DNA of 64,000 nucleotides from positions 335,658,742 through 335,722,741 of the forward strand of contig NC_134357.1 of assembly GCF_048569485.1 (NCBI RefSeq), written 5' to 3'. This document shows, piece by piece, positions 36,273 through 48,200 of the stretch. The stretch comes from Anomaloglossus baeobatrachus. Lineage: Eukaryota; Chordata; Amphibia; Anura; Aromobatidae. Each line of letters begins with the position of its first letter. Positions within the stretch are counted from its first letter, which is position 1. Both the position numbers and the translations under genes were made by a program. Below the pieces are notes generated by a model. It was given only the letters and a program-made list of their open reading frames with translations, ran no database searches and was not told the origin of the DNA.

Positions 36273-39200
36273 CATATATCTCATAAATAGAGAGGTGGAT
36301 TTATAATAGCCAAATGGGTAGATGGAGCGGGTGGCACATTAGTGTTCCGCTCCCACTCATCGACTGCTGCCCCTAGCTAAGTAGCCCTTTTTATACACCG
36401 ATAGTCATATGAAAAAGTTTGGGCACCCCAATTAATGTTAACCTTTCTTTGTCGCTCTATTGGGAGACCCAGACAATTGGGTGTATAGGCTATGCCTCCG
36501 GAGGCCGCACAAAGTATTACACTCAAAAGTGTTAAGCCCCTCCCCTTCTGCCTATACACCCCCCGTGCTCCCACGGGCTCCTCAGTTTTTTGCTTTGTGC
36601 GCCGGGGACTTCCACGCCGGCCGCGCTTTTACGGCGGCCGCGTTTATTACTAGAGTCCCCGGCTTTTTGCGGCCCTCCTCTCCTCAGGACGCATTCCTGT
36701 CAGCTCCTCGGACGCTGCAGAGGGGGACAAAATCTGGGAGACCCAGGCAGGGACTCTGGTGGCCTCACAACCGCTTTAAGCGGGTGGTAAGCAGCACCTG
36801 TGGTGCTAGCCCCATTGTGCAGTAGTGTAACATTATATGTTTATTTTACACTGTATAGTGCACAGTTGATTTCTGGCTATATACCCTATTGTGTTGCTCA
36901 GGGAAGATAATAGCATGGCGCCCACGAAAGGCAGGGGTGCCAAAACACAGGCTTATTATGTTGCCTGCGCCGCATGTACGACCCCACTACCGGCAGGTTC
37001 CACTGACCCTCATTGTATGCACTGTTCGGCCCCTGTGGCACTTACTCAGCCAGAGCCTCTGCTAGGGGGGGCCCAGGGGGAGCCACCTGCTAACACTGTT
37101 CAGGTGACAGGGACGGAGTTTGCAAAACTCTCTGAGACTATGGCTAAGATACTGGAAGCCTTGCAGTCCAGACCGGTATCTCAGCACAGGGACTCTGTTG
37201 ATTCTTTGTTCCCTGGCCCACCACAGCTGGACCAACAATGTCCTCCCGGGGTATCTCATGGATCCCAAGCTGAGGGTTCTGACACAGACCCCAGCCCCAG
37301 ACCGACTAAGCGAGCTCGCTTAGATTTTCCCTCGACATCATCATATTGTTCAGGGTCTCAGCGAGGGGAATCGCTGGTTGATGACGCGGAAGTAGCTGAT
37401 CAGGATTCTGATCCTGAGGCCGCTCTCAATCTTGATACTCCGGACGGGGACGCCATAGTGAACGACCTTATTGCGTCCATCAATCGTATGTTGGATATTT
37501 CTCCCTCAGCTCCTCCGGCGGAGGAGTCGGCTTCCCAGCAGGAGAAATTCCGTTTCAGGTTTCCCAAGCGTACACCGAGTATGTTTCTGGACCACTCTGA
37601 TTTCAGAGAGGCAGTCCAGAATCACCATGCTTGTCCAGATAAGCGTTTTTCTAAGCGCCTTAAGGATACACGTTATCCCTTTCCCCCTGACGTGGTCAAG
37701 GGTTGGGCTCAGTGTCCCAAAGTGGATCCTCCAATCTCCAGACTGGCAGCTAGATCCATACTTGCAGTGGAAGATGGGGCTTCACTCAAAGATGCCACTG
37801 ACAGGCAGATGGAGCTCTGGTTGAAATCCATCTATGAAGCTATCGGCGCTTCTTTTGCCCCAGCATTCGCAGCCGTATGGGCGCTACAAGCTATCTCAGC
37901 AGGTCAAGCGCAAATTGACGCAGCCACACGCACGTCCGCGCCACAGGTGGCGTCCATAACCACTCAGACGTCGGCATTTGCGTCTTACGCTATTAATGCT
38001 GTCCTGGACTCTGCGAGCCGTACGGCGGTTGCAGCCGCCAATTCGGTGGTACTCCGCAGGGCCTTGTGGCTACGGGAATGGAAGGCAGATTCTGTTTCCA
38101 AAAAGCGCTTAACCAGTTTGCCAATTTCTGGCGAACGATTGTTTGGCGAGCGTTTGGATGAAATCATCAAACAATCCAAGGGAAAGGATACATCCTTACC
38201 CCAGCCCAAACCGAACATACCCCAACAGAGGAAGGGGCAGTCGAGGTTTCGGTCCTTTCGGGGCGCGGGCAGGTCCCAATTCTCCTCGTCCAAAAGGCCT
38301 CAGAAAGATCAAAGGAACTCTGATGCATGGCGGTCTAAGTCACGTCCTAAACAGACCACCGGAGGTGCCGCTACCAAAGCGGCTTCCTCATGACTGTCGG
38401 CATCCTCACTCCGCATCCTCGGTCGGTGGCAGGCTCTCCCGCTTTTGCGACACCTGGCTGCCACGGGTAAAAGACCGTTGGGTGAGAGACATTCTGTCTC
38501 ACGGTTACAAGATAGAGTTCCCCTCTCGTCCCCCGACTCGATTCTTCAGGTCATCCCCGCCTCCCGAGCGAGCCGAGGCTCTTCTGCAGGCGCTGGGCAT
38601 TCTGAAGGCAGAAGGGGTGGTGGTCCCTGTTCCTCTTCAGCAACAGGGCCACGGTTTTTACTCCAACTTGTTTGTGGTCCCAAAGAAGGACGGGTCTTTC
38701 CGACCTGTCCTGGACCTGAAACTTCTCAACAAACACGTAAAGACCAGGCGGTTCCGGATGGAATCCCTCCGCTCCGTCATCGCCTCAATGTCCCAGGGAG
38801 GTTTCCTTGCATCGATCGATATCAAAGATGCTTATCTCCACGTACCGATTGCTCCAGAGCACCAGCGCTTCTTGCGCTTCGCCATAGGGAACGAACACCT
38901 GCAGTTCGTGGCACTGCCGTTCGGCCTGGCAACAGCCCCACGGGTTTTCACCAAGGTTATGGCTACTGTCGTAGCGGTCCTCCACTCTCAGGGTCACTCG
39001 GTGATCCCGTACTTGGACGATCTGTTGATCAAGGCACCCTCTCTAGAGGCATGCCAACACAGCCTCGACGCTACCCTGGAGACTCTCCAGAGTTTCGGGT
39101 GGATCATCAATTTTTCAAAGTCAAATCTGACACCGGCCCAACCGCTGACATACCTTGGCATGGAGTTTCATACCCTCTCAGCGATAGTGAAGCTTCCGCT

Positions 39201-42200
39201 GATCAAGCAGCGGTCACTACAGACAGGGGTACAATCTCTCCTTCAAGGTCGGTCACACACCTTGAGGCGCCTCATGCACTTCCTGGGGAAGATGGTGGCA
39301 GCAATGGAGGCAGTTCCTTTCGCGCAGTTTCACCTGCGTCCTCTTCAATGGGACATCCTACGCAAATGGGACAGGAAGCCGACGTCCCTCGACAGGAACG
39401 TCTCCCTCTCGCAGGCGACCAAAGCTTCCCTTCGGTGGTGGCTTCTTCCCACTTCATTATCGAAAGGGAAATCCTTCCTACCCCCATCCTGGGAGGTGGT
39501 CACGACGGACGCGAGTCTGTCAGGGTGGGGAGCGGTTTTTCTCCACCACAGGGCTCAGGGTACGTGGACCCAGCAAGAGTCCTCGCTTCAGATCAATGTT
39601 CTGGAAATACGGGCAGTGTATCTTGCCCTGAAAGCGTTCCAGCAGTGGCTGGAAGGCAAGCAGATCAGAATTCAGTCAGACAATTCCACAGCGGTGGCAT
39701 ACATCAACCACCAAGGCGGCACACGCAGTCGGCAAGCCTTCCAGGAAGTCCGGCGGATTCTGCTGTGGGTGGAAGCCACGGCCTCCACCATCTCCGCAGT
39801 TCACATTCCAGGCGTGGAAAACTGGGAAGCAGATTATCTCAGTCGCCAGGGCATGGACGCAGGGGAATGGTCCCTTCACCCGGACGTGTTTCAGGAGATC
39901 TGTTGCCGCTGGGGGGTGCCGGACGTCGACCTCATGGCGTCCCGGCACAACAACAAGGTACCGGCGTTCATGGCACGGTCTCAAGATCCCAGAGCTCTGG
40001 CGGCAGACGCCTTAGTTCAGGATTGGTCGCAGTTTCAGCTCCCTTATGTGTTTCCTCCGCTGGCACTGTTGCCCAGAGTGTTACGCAAGATCAGGGCCGA
40101 CTGCCGCCGCGTCATCCTCGTCGCTCCAGACTGGCCGAGGCGGTCGTGGTACCCGGATCTGTGGCATCTCACGGTCGGCCAACCGTGGGCACTACCAGAC
40201 CGACCAGACTTGCTATCTCAAGGGCCGTTTTTCCATCTGAATTCTGCGGCTCTCAACCTGACTGTGTGGCCATTGATTCCTGGATCCTAGCGTCTTCAGG
40301 GTTATCTCAAGACGTCATTGCCACTATGAGACAAGCTAGGAAACCAACGTCCGCCAAGATCTACCACAGGACGTGGAAAATTTTCCTGTCATGGTGCTCT
40401 GCTCAGGGTATTTCTCCCTGGCCTTTTGCCTTGCCCACTTTTCTGTCCTTCCTTCAATCTGGACTGGAAAAGGGTTTGTCGCTCGGCTCCCTTAAGGGAC
40501 AAGTCTCAGCGCTCTCTGTGTTTATCCAGAAGCGCCTAGCCAGACTTACACAGGTACGCACGTTCCTGCAGGGGGTTTGTCACATCGTCCCTCCTTACAA
40601 GCGGCCGTTAGAACCCTGGGATCTGAACAGGGTGCTGACGGTTCTTCAGAAACCACCATTCGAGCCAATGAGGGATATTTCTCTCTCACGCCTTTCGCAG
40701 AAAGTGGTTTTTCTAGTAGCAGTCACTTCACTTCGGAGAGTGTCTGAGCTAGCAGCGCTGTCATGCAAATCCCCTTTCCTGGTGTTTCACCAGGACAAGG
40801 TGGTTCTGCGTCCGGTGCCGGAATTTCTCCCTAAGGTGGTATCCCCCTTTCATCTTAATCAGGATATCTCCTTACCTTCTTTTTGTCCTCATCCAGTTCA
40901 CCAATGTGAAAAGGATTTGCACTTGTTAGATCTGGTGAGAGCACTCAGACTCTACATTTCTCGTACGGCGCCCCTGCGCCGCTCGGATGCACTCTTTGTC
41001 CTTGTCGCTGGCCAGCGTAAAGGGTCACAGGCTTCCAAATCAACCCTGGCTCGGTGGATCAAGGAGCCAATTATCGAAGCTTACCGTTCGGCTGGGCTTC
41101 CGGTTCCCTCAGGGCTGAAGGCCCATTCTACCAGAGCCGTGGGCGCGTCCTAGGCTTTGAGGCACCAGGCTACGTCTCAGCAGGTGTGTCAGGCGGCTAC
41201 CTGGTCGAGCCTACACACTTTCACGAAGCACTATCAGGTGCATACCTATGCTTCGGCGGATGCCAGCCTAGGTAGACGAGTCCTTCAGGCGGCGGTTGCC
41301 CACCTGTAGGAAGAGGCCGTTTTACGGCTCTCTTACGAGGTATTATTTTACCCACCCAGGGACTGCTTTTGGACGTCCCAATTGTCTGGGTCTCCCAATA
41401 GAGCGACAAAGAAGAAGGGAATTTTGTTTACTTACCGTAAATTCCTTTTCTTCTAGCTCTAATTGGGAGACCCAGCACCCGCCCCTGTTTTTTTGTGTAC
41501 ACATGTTGTTCATGTTGAATGGTTTCAGTTCTCCGATATTCCTTCGGATTGAAGTTACTTTAAACCAGTTTATAATTCTTTTTCCTCCTTCTTGCTTTTG
41601 CACCAAAACTGAGGAGCCCGTGGGAGCACGGGGGGTGTATAGGCAGAAGGGGAGGGGCTTAACACTTTTGAGTGTAATACTTTGTGCGGCCTCCGGAGGC
41701 ATAGCCTATACACCCAATTGTCTGGGTCTCCCAATTAGAGCTAGAAGAAAAGGAATTTACGGTAAGTAAACAAAATTCCCTTCTTTTTCTTTAACAATTT
41801 GGGTTTTTGCAACAGCTATTTCAGTTTCATATATCTAATAACTGATGGCCTGAGTAATATTTCTGGATTGAAGTCTGGTTTATTGTACTAACAGAAAATG
41901 TGCAATCCGCATTTAAACAAAATTTGACCGGTGCAAAAGTATGGGCACCTCAACATAAAAGTGACATTAATATTTTGTAGATCCTCCTTTTGCAAAAATA
42001 ACAGCCTCTAGTCGCTTCCTGTAGCTTTTAATGAGTTCCTGGATCCTGGATGAAGGTATTTTTGACCATTCTTGTTTACAAAACAATTCCAGTTCAGTTA
42101 AGTGTGATGGTCGCATGGACAGCACGCTTCAAATCATCCCACAGATTTTCAATGATATTCAGGTCTGGGGACCGGGATGGCCAGTCCAGAACATTGTAAT

Positions 42201-45200
42201 TGTTCCTCTACATGAATGCCTGAGTAGATTTGGAGCGGTGTTTTGGATCATTGTCTTGCTGAAATATCCATCCCCTGCGTAACTTCAACTTCGTCACTGA
42301 TTCTTGCACATTATTGTCAAGAATCTGCTGATACTGAGTTGAATCCATGCGACCCTCAACTGTAACAAGATTCCCGGTGCCGGCATTGGCCACACAGCCC
42401 CAAAGCATGATGGAACCTCCACCAAATTTTACTGTGGGGAGCAAGTGCTTTTCTTGGAATACCGTGTTTTATTGCCTCCAGCCTTGTGCAACGTGCGCTG
42501 TATTGTTGACCGATGCACATTGACACCATCTGCAGCAAGATGATGCTGCAGGTCTTTGGAGGTGGTCTATGGATTATCCTTGACTGTTCTCACCATTCTT
42601 GTTCTCTGCCTTTCTGATATTTTTCTTGGCTTGCCACTTCTGGGCTTAAAAAGAACTGTACCTGTGTTCTTCCATTTCCTTACTATGTTCCTCACAGTGG
42701 AAACTGACAGTTTAAATCTGAGACAACTTTTTGTATCCTTCCCTTGAACAACTATGTTGAATAATCTTTGTTTTCAGATCATTTGAGAGTTGTTTTGAGG
42801 AGCCCATGATGCCACTCTTCATAGGAGATTCAAATAGGAGAACAACTTGCAAGTGGCCACCTTAAATACCTTTTCTCATGATTGGATACACCTGCCTATG
42901 AAGTTCAAAGCTCAATGAGGTTACAAAACCAATTTAGTGCTTTAGTAAGTCAGTAAAAAGTAGTTAGGAGTGTTCAAATCAAGAAATTGATAAGGGTGCC
43001 CATACTTTTGCATCGGTCAAATTGTGTTTAAATGCGGATTGCACATTTTCTGTTAGTACAATAAACCTTATTTCAATCCAGAAATATTACTCAGTCCATC
43101 AGTTATTAGATATATGAAACTGAAATAGCTGTTGCAAAAACCCAATTTGTTATAAAGAAAAAAGGTTAACATTAATAGGGGTGCCCAAACTTTTTCATAT
43201 GACTGTATAATAAGATAGAGCAAATAAGGAAATGATAAATATACTTACCTTCAAAATAGTGGGGTCTTCTTACTGTAAGGTCTAAGACACACGGCATGAA
43301 AATCAGAGTGAGTGGAATGTGATAAAACATCGCATTCCACTCGGACCAATATTACCCTGTGTCAGCACCCATGAGCGATTATTTTCTCAGCCCTAATCGG
43401 ATCGAGATAACAGTTGCAGCATGCTGCTGGTGCAATGCAATCCACTTTCTCTCGCACCCATTCAAGTCTATGGGGCGAGAGAAACATCGCACTGCACTCG
43501 CATTACACCGGTGTACCGCGAGTGCAGCGTGAGAATGGCAATAACCGGCAACGGAGGAGAGAGTGAGATAAATCCTGCCTACCCCTCCTCAGCACTGGCC
43601 CTCCCCTCCTCAGCGCTGGTCCGCCCCCCGCATCTGTGGTCTGATTGCACGATCGGACCTCAGTCGCAATAACACTCGCATGACACTCGGCTCCTGCTGT
43701 GCTGCCAGCGTGAGCCGAGTGTCATGCGAGGATCGCAGTAGTCCCCGTGTGGCCCCGGCCTAAGAATAAAGAACATGCCATCAGTGTGATTTCAGTCATG
43801 AGTCCGAGGTCATAGTCTCGACGTTTTCCCTTTCCAATACGTGGTTCTTCAGGAGACAGAATCCTTTTAGGGGCTGAATCTCCCATTATGTAGAGGAAGT
43901 AATATACAGTGATAATTGTTATACTTTATGACTAAAGTATAAGAATTTTAATATGCATGGGTTGCCCACTAACCACAAGTGCGTAATTGGTAAAAGTCTT
44001 GGCCATTCTGTCCCACAAATGTAGGTAACAATGTTGTCCTTTCATTACAATACCACCCATGTTCTTGGGACTGTGTGATACTGCGGTTAAGCTTTTTTTT
44101 CCAAGTAGAAAGTGTATAAAGTGAAGTATCATACATACTGTACATAGCCACACGGTCAGGAGCAGTGCTGTGTACGATATTGTAGTGCTCCAGTGGGGAC
44201 CTTGTTCAGTTTTCACTGTACCTCTAAGGATAGGACCTTAATGGTGTTTTCTGGGACTAAGTCAGGCAGTCACACATATACTGTCTCAACTATAATTGTT
44301 TGTATTTCAATTTTCAATTTAGATCCATTTATTTTTCTTTATCGTTCCTATGGGAGACCCAGACATTGGGTGTATAGCTTCTGCCTCCAGAGGACACACA
44401 AAGTACTACACTAAAAAGTGTAGCTCCTCCCTCTGAGCCTATACACCCCCTGGAGAACCAGATCTAGCCAGTTCATTGCTTTGTGTTCAGGAGGCATACA
44501 TCCACACATGCATTCTCATCTGATTTTTCATTTTTGGAAAGAGTTTGAAGAAAAGCGGGTCCAAGTCTGGACCCCCGGCATGTCCCTTCTCACCCCACTG
44601 TGTCGGCGGTGCTGTTAAGGTTGATTCCAAGGCTGGAGCCTTACATGCCGCGGGAGCCAGCACGGTTCTCCATGCTTTGCAGGAGACCGGTCTCCATCCG
44701 CAGCCCTTCAGGATCTTGCTGGACGGAGCACTCATCCCCAGGGACCTGGAACCCTGCGTCTCAGCAAGCTAAGCACCTGAGACGTTTATATTCTGGGGGT
44801 CCCTGTACTTTATTATGGTGGGAGAGTGTGCTGAGTGAGTTTTCTGACATTTCCGGCCGGTTCTCTGGCTGTCGCCTGAGAACCGCGCCGATGGTGCCTG
44901 CGCGCCGGCCGCACCGCTCAAATTTAGGCCCCGGCTTCGCCGGAGGCCTACTTTCGGTTTCACTGCCCTCGCATGTCATTCATGCAGAGGGACAGTGCGA
45001 CTCCGCCCAGCGGCCGTTCTACACAGGGGAGAGACACTCCTCACTGGGTACATGTCTCCTCCCCTGTAAGTCTCTTTGGCCCTCCAGATCCCGCTCTGAG
45101 TTGGTCCCGCCCCCTCTCCTCGCTCCGGCGCCATTTTATCAGCGTTTTCTCTGCGATCAGCACTGGCTGCAGCACCCCTGCTGAGGTGCTTGGGGGTCCG

Positions 45201-48200
45201 GGCTTTGGGATCTGGAGGGCACACAACACCGCTCCAGCGGTCTGGTAAGCCACAACCTCTGGTTGTGGGCCTCTGTATATACTCTCTGGGGGTCACTCTG
45301 GCAGAGCCCCCACTTCAGCAGCATGTCTCACACGAGGAGCAAGGCTCCAAAGCTATATTCAGTATGCACTGCATGTAAGCTCGTGCTGCCTGATCCGAGC
45401 ACATATCCACATTGTGATGCCTGCTCTAACCTGACAATGCCTCAGCCTGGAATCGCACCCACAGTGGTCGCTCTGGCTGCTCCGGCTCCTGTGGCTGAAC
45501 CCCCGGCTTGGGTAGAATCCCTATCTAGGTCAATCTCCCAGTCTTTTGCCGACTCCATGGGACAGCTGTCCCGGACTTTGCTGAACATGCATCAGCCCCC
45601 TTCACAGGGTGCCTCTGCTGCTAGGGCTCTCTCAACGGAGCTCACAGAGGATTCTTCATCTGGTCCCAGGCCCCGTCCTCCTAAGAGGAGACGTAGGGCT
45701 CCCTCCCCTTCCTCGTCCCGCGGCTCTGTTTCAGAGGCTGACTCATGGGACGAGGAGGATGCCTTTACAGGGGGCTTGGAGGCTCCCTCCATGTGCCCCA
45801 TTGATCTGTCCGAAAGTGACTCAGATGTTAGTGATTTGATTGCGTCCATTAATTCTGTACTGGACCTCAATCCGCCAGTATCAGAGGAGCAACCCTCTCT
45901 GGCAGAAAAGCACCAGTTTACCTTGCCTAAGAGGACAAAGAGTGTGTTCTTTAACCACTCCAGTTTTCAGGCCGCTTTGACCAAGCCTAGGGCCTGTCCT
46001 GACAAACGCTTCCCAAAGCGTGGTTCTGATGACCGTTTTCCCTTTCCACCTGAGGTGGTCAAGGAGTGGGCTCATTCACCAAAGGTAGACCCCCCCGGTG
46101 TCTAGACTCTCAGCCCGGACCGTGGTATCAGTGGCTGATGGCACCTCTCTTAAGGATTCCACTGACCGCCAGGTTGACCTTCTGGCCAAATCTGTATATG
46201 AGGCGGCAGGGGCCTCGTTCTCCCCATCTTTTGCAGCAGTGTGGGCTCTCAAAGCCATCTCTGCTTCTCTAGAGGAGATGCATTCCCTCGCCAGGGAATC
46301 TATGCCCGACATGGTTGCCTTAACTTCCCAAGTTTCCGCTTTTTCATCCTATGCCATGTCTGCCATGCTGGAGGCTTCTCACCGCACTGCGGTGGCTTCG
46401 GCTAATTCCCTCGCTATCCGCAGGATCTTGTGGCTTCGAGAGTGGAAGGCAGATGCTTCTTCAAAGAAGTACCTTGCTGGGCTCCCTTTTGCTGGGTCCA
46501 GGCTATTCGGTGAACAATTGGATGAAATTATTAAGGAAGCTACTGGCGGGAAGAGTACTTCCATGCCACAAACCAAAACCAGGAAACCTGTCCAGGGTAG
46601 GAACCAGTCGAGGTTTCGTTCCTTTCGTTCCTCCAACTGGTCGTCCTCTAAGCCCTCGGCCTCGTCCACTAACTCAGCCAAGGACCAAAAATCCAACTGG
46701 CGCACAAAGGCGCGTCCACAGAAGACCGCAGGAGCTGCTGCCACTAAGGCAGCCTCCTCTTGACTATCTGTCCGCGCCAGCAACGTCCTTAGTCGGTGGC
46801 AGGCTCTCCCACTTTGGCGACGCGTGGTTTCAACACATCTCCGATCAGTGGGTGTGGGATGTCATCTCCCACGGCTACAGGATAGAATTCTCTTCCAGCC
46901 CGCCAAACAGATTTTTTCTGTCAACTCCCCCCTGTTCCAAGGCCGCCGCCGCCTTCTCTCAGGCCGTGGCATCCTTGCAGGCCAACGGAGTAATTGTACC
47001 GGTTCCCGCCCGGGAACGGTTCAGAGGTTTCTGCTCAAATCTCTTCCTAGTCCCCAAAAAGGACGGTTCCTTCCGGCCCATCCTGGATCTCAAGCTTCTC
47101 AACAAGCATGTTCAGGTGCGGCATTTTCGCATGGAATCTCTGCGGTCAGTCATTGCCTCAATGACCCAAGGGGATTTCCTGGCATCCATCGACATCAGAG
47201 ATGCCTATCTGCATGTGCCAATTGCAGTTTCTCACCAGCGTTGGCTACGTTTTGCAATCGGAGAGGAACATTTCCAATTCGTGGCTTTCCCCTTCGGGTT
47301 AGCCACGGCCCCTCGGGTATTCACCAAGGTCATGGCAGCAGTGATTGCGGTTCTGCACCTCCAGGGGTTGGTAGTGATTCCTTACCTGGACGACCTTCTA
47401 GTCAAGGCTTCATCCAGCGCAGACTGTCAGTGGAGTGTGTCTCTCACTCTCGCCACTCTAGCCCAATTCGGGTGGCTGGTCAATCTGCCCAAATCCACTC
47501 TGACTCCGACCCAGAGGCTCACGTACCTAGGGATGCAGTTCGAGACTCTGCCGGTACTTGTGAAGTTGCCCTTGATCAAACAGCAGTCCCTCCAACTGGC
47601 GGTGCGCTCTCTGCTGAGGCCACGCCGTTATTCCATCAGGCACCTGATGCAGGTGCTGGGTCAGATGGTGGCGTCAATGGAGGCTGTTCCCTTTGCCCAG
47701 TTCCATCTGCGTCCTCTGCAGCTGGACATTCTCCGCTATTGGGACAAGCGGCCTTCCTCCTTGCACAGGTTAGTGGCTCTGTCGCCACAGACCAGGAGCT
47801 CTCTTCAGTGGTGGCTTCGGCCCCTCTCTCTGTCTCAGGGACGCTCCTTCCTGGCTCCGTCCTGGGTGGTCCTCACCACGGATGCCAGTCTATCCGGCTG
47901 GGGAGCGGTATGTCTCCACCACCGAGCACAGGGCACTTGGACTCCGTCCGAGTCAGCCCTCTCGATCAATGTGCTGGAAACCAGAGCCGTGCTCCTGGCT
48001 CTCCTAGCTTTTCACCACCTATTGGCGGGCAAGCACATCCGAGTCCAGTCAGACAACGCGACAGCGGTTGCCTACATCAATCACCAAGGCGGGACACGCA
48101 GCCGCCTGACAATGTTGGAGGTACAACGTATCCTTCAATGGACGGAGGACTCCAAGTCCACCATATCCGCAGTCCACATCCCAAGCGTGGAAAGCTGGGA

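Larger units (their letters stand above)
36444..41787 (+). mobile_element. DIRS-type retrotransposon B
   Basis: Inverted ends lie at about 36447-36590 and 41601-41745, with the right tail to about 41787. The internal complementary region is at about 41370-41480. It inserted into a T-rich stretch near the left end of a Tc1 transposon, without a clear target duplication. It carries a gag-like ORF, RT/RNase H and a tyrosine recombinase. Long open frames indicate a fairly young copy; it looks nearly whole, with about one break. Confidence 0.9.
36403..43205 (-). mobile_element. Broken Tc1/mariner transposon split by DIRS element B
   Basis: The left end 'gtcatatgaaaaagtttggg' (36404) and its complement 'cccaaactttttcatatgac' (to 43203) are the inverted ends, flanked by TA. 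The left arm is only about 40 bases before DIRS B begins; the rest resumes near 41788. Taken without DIRS B it is about 1.46 kb, the usual Tc1 length. Confidence 0.85.
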
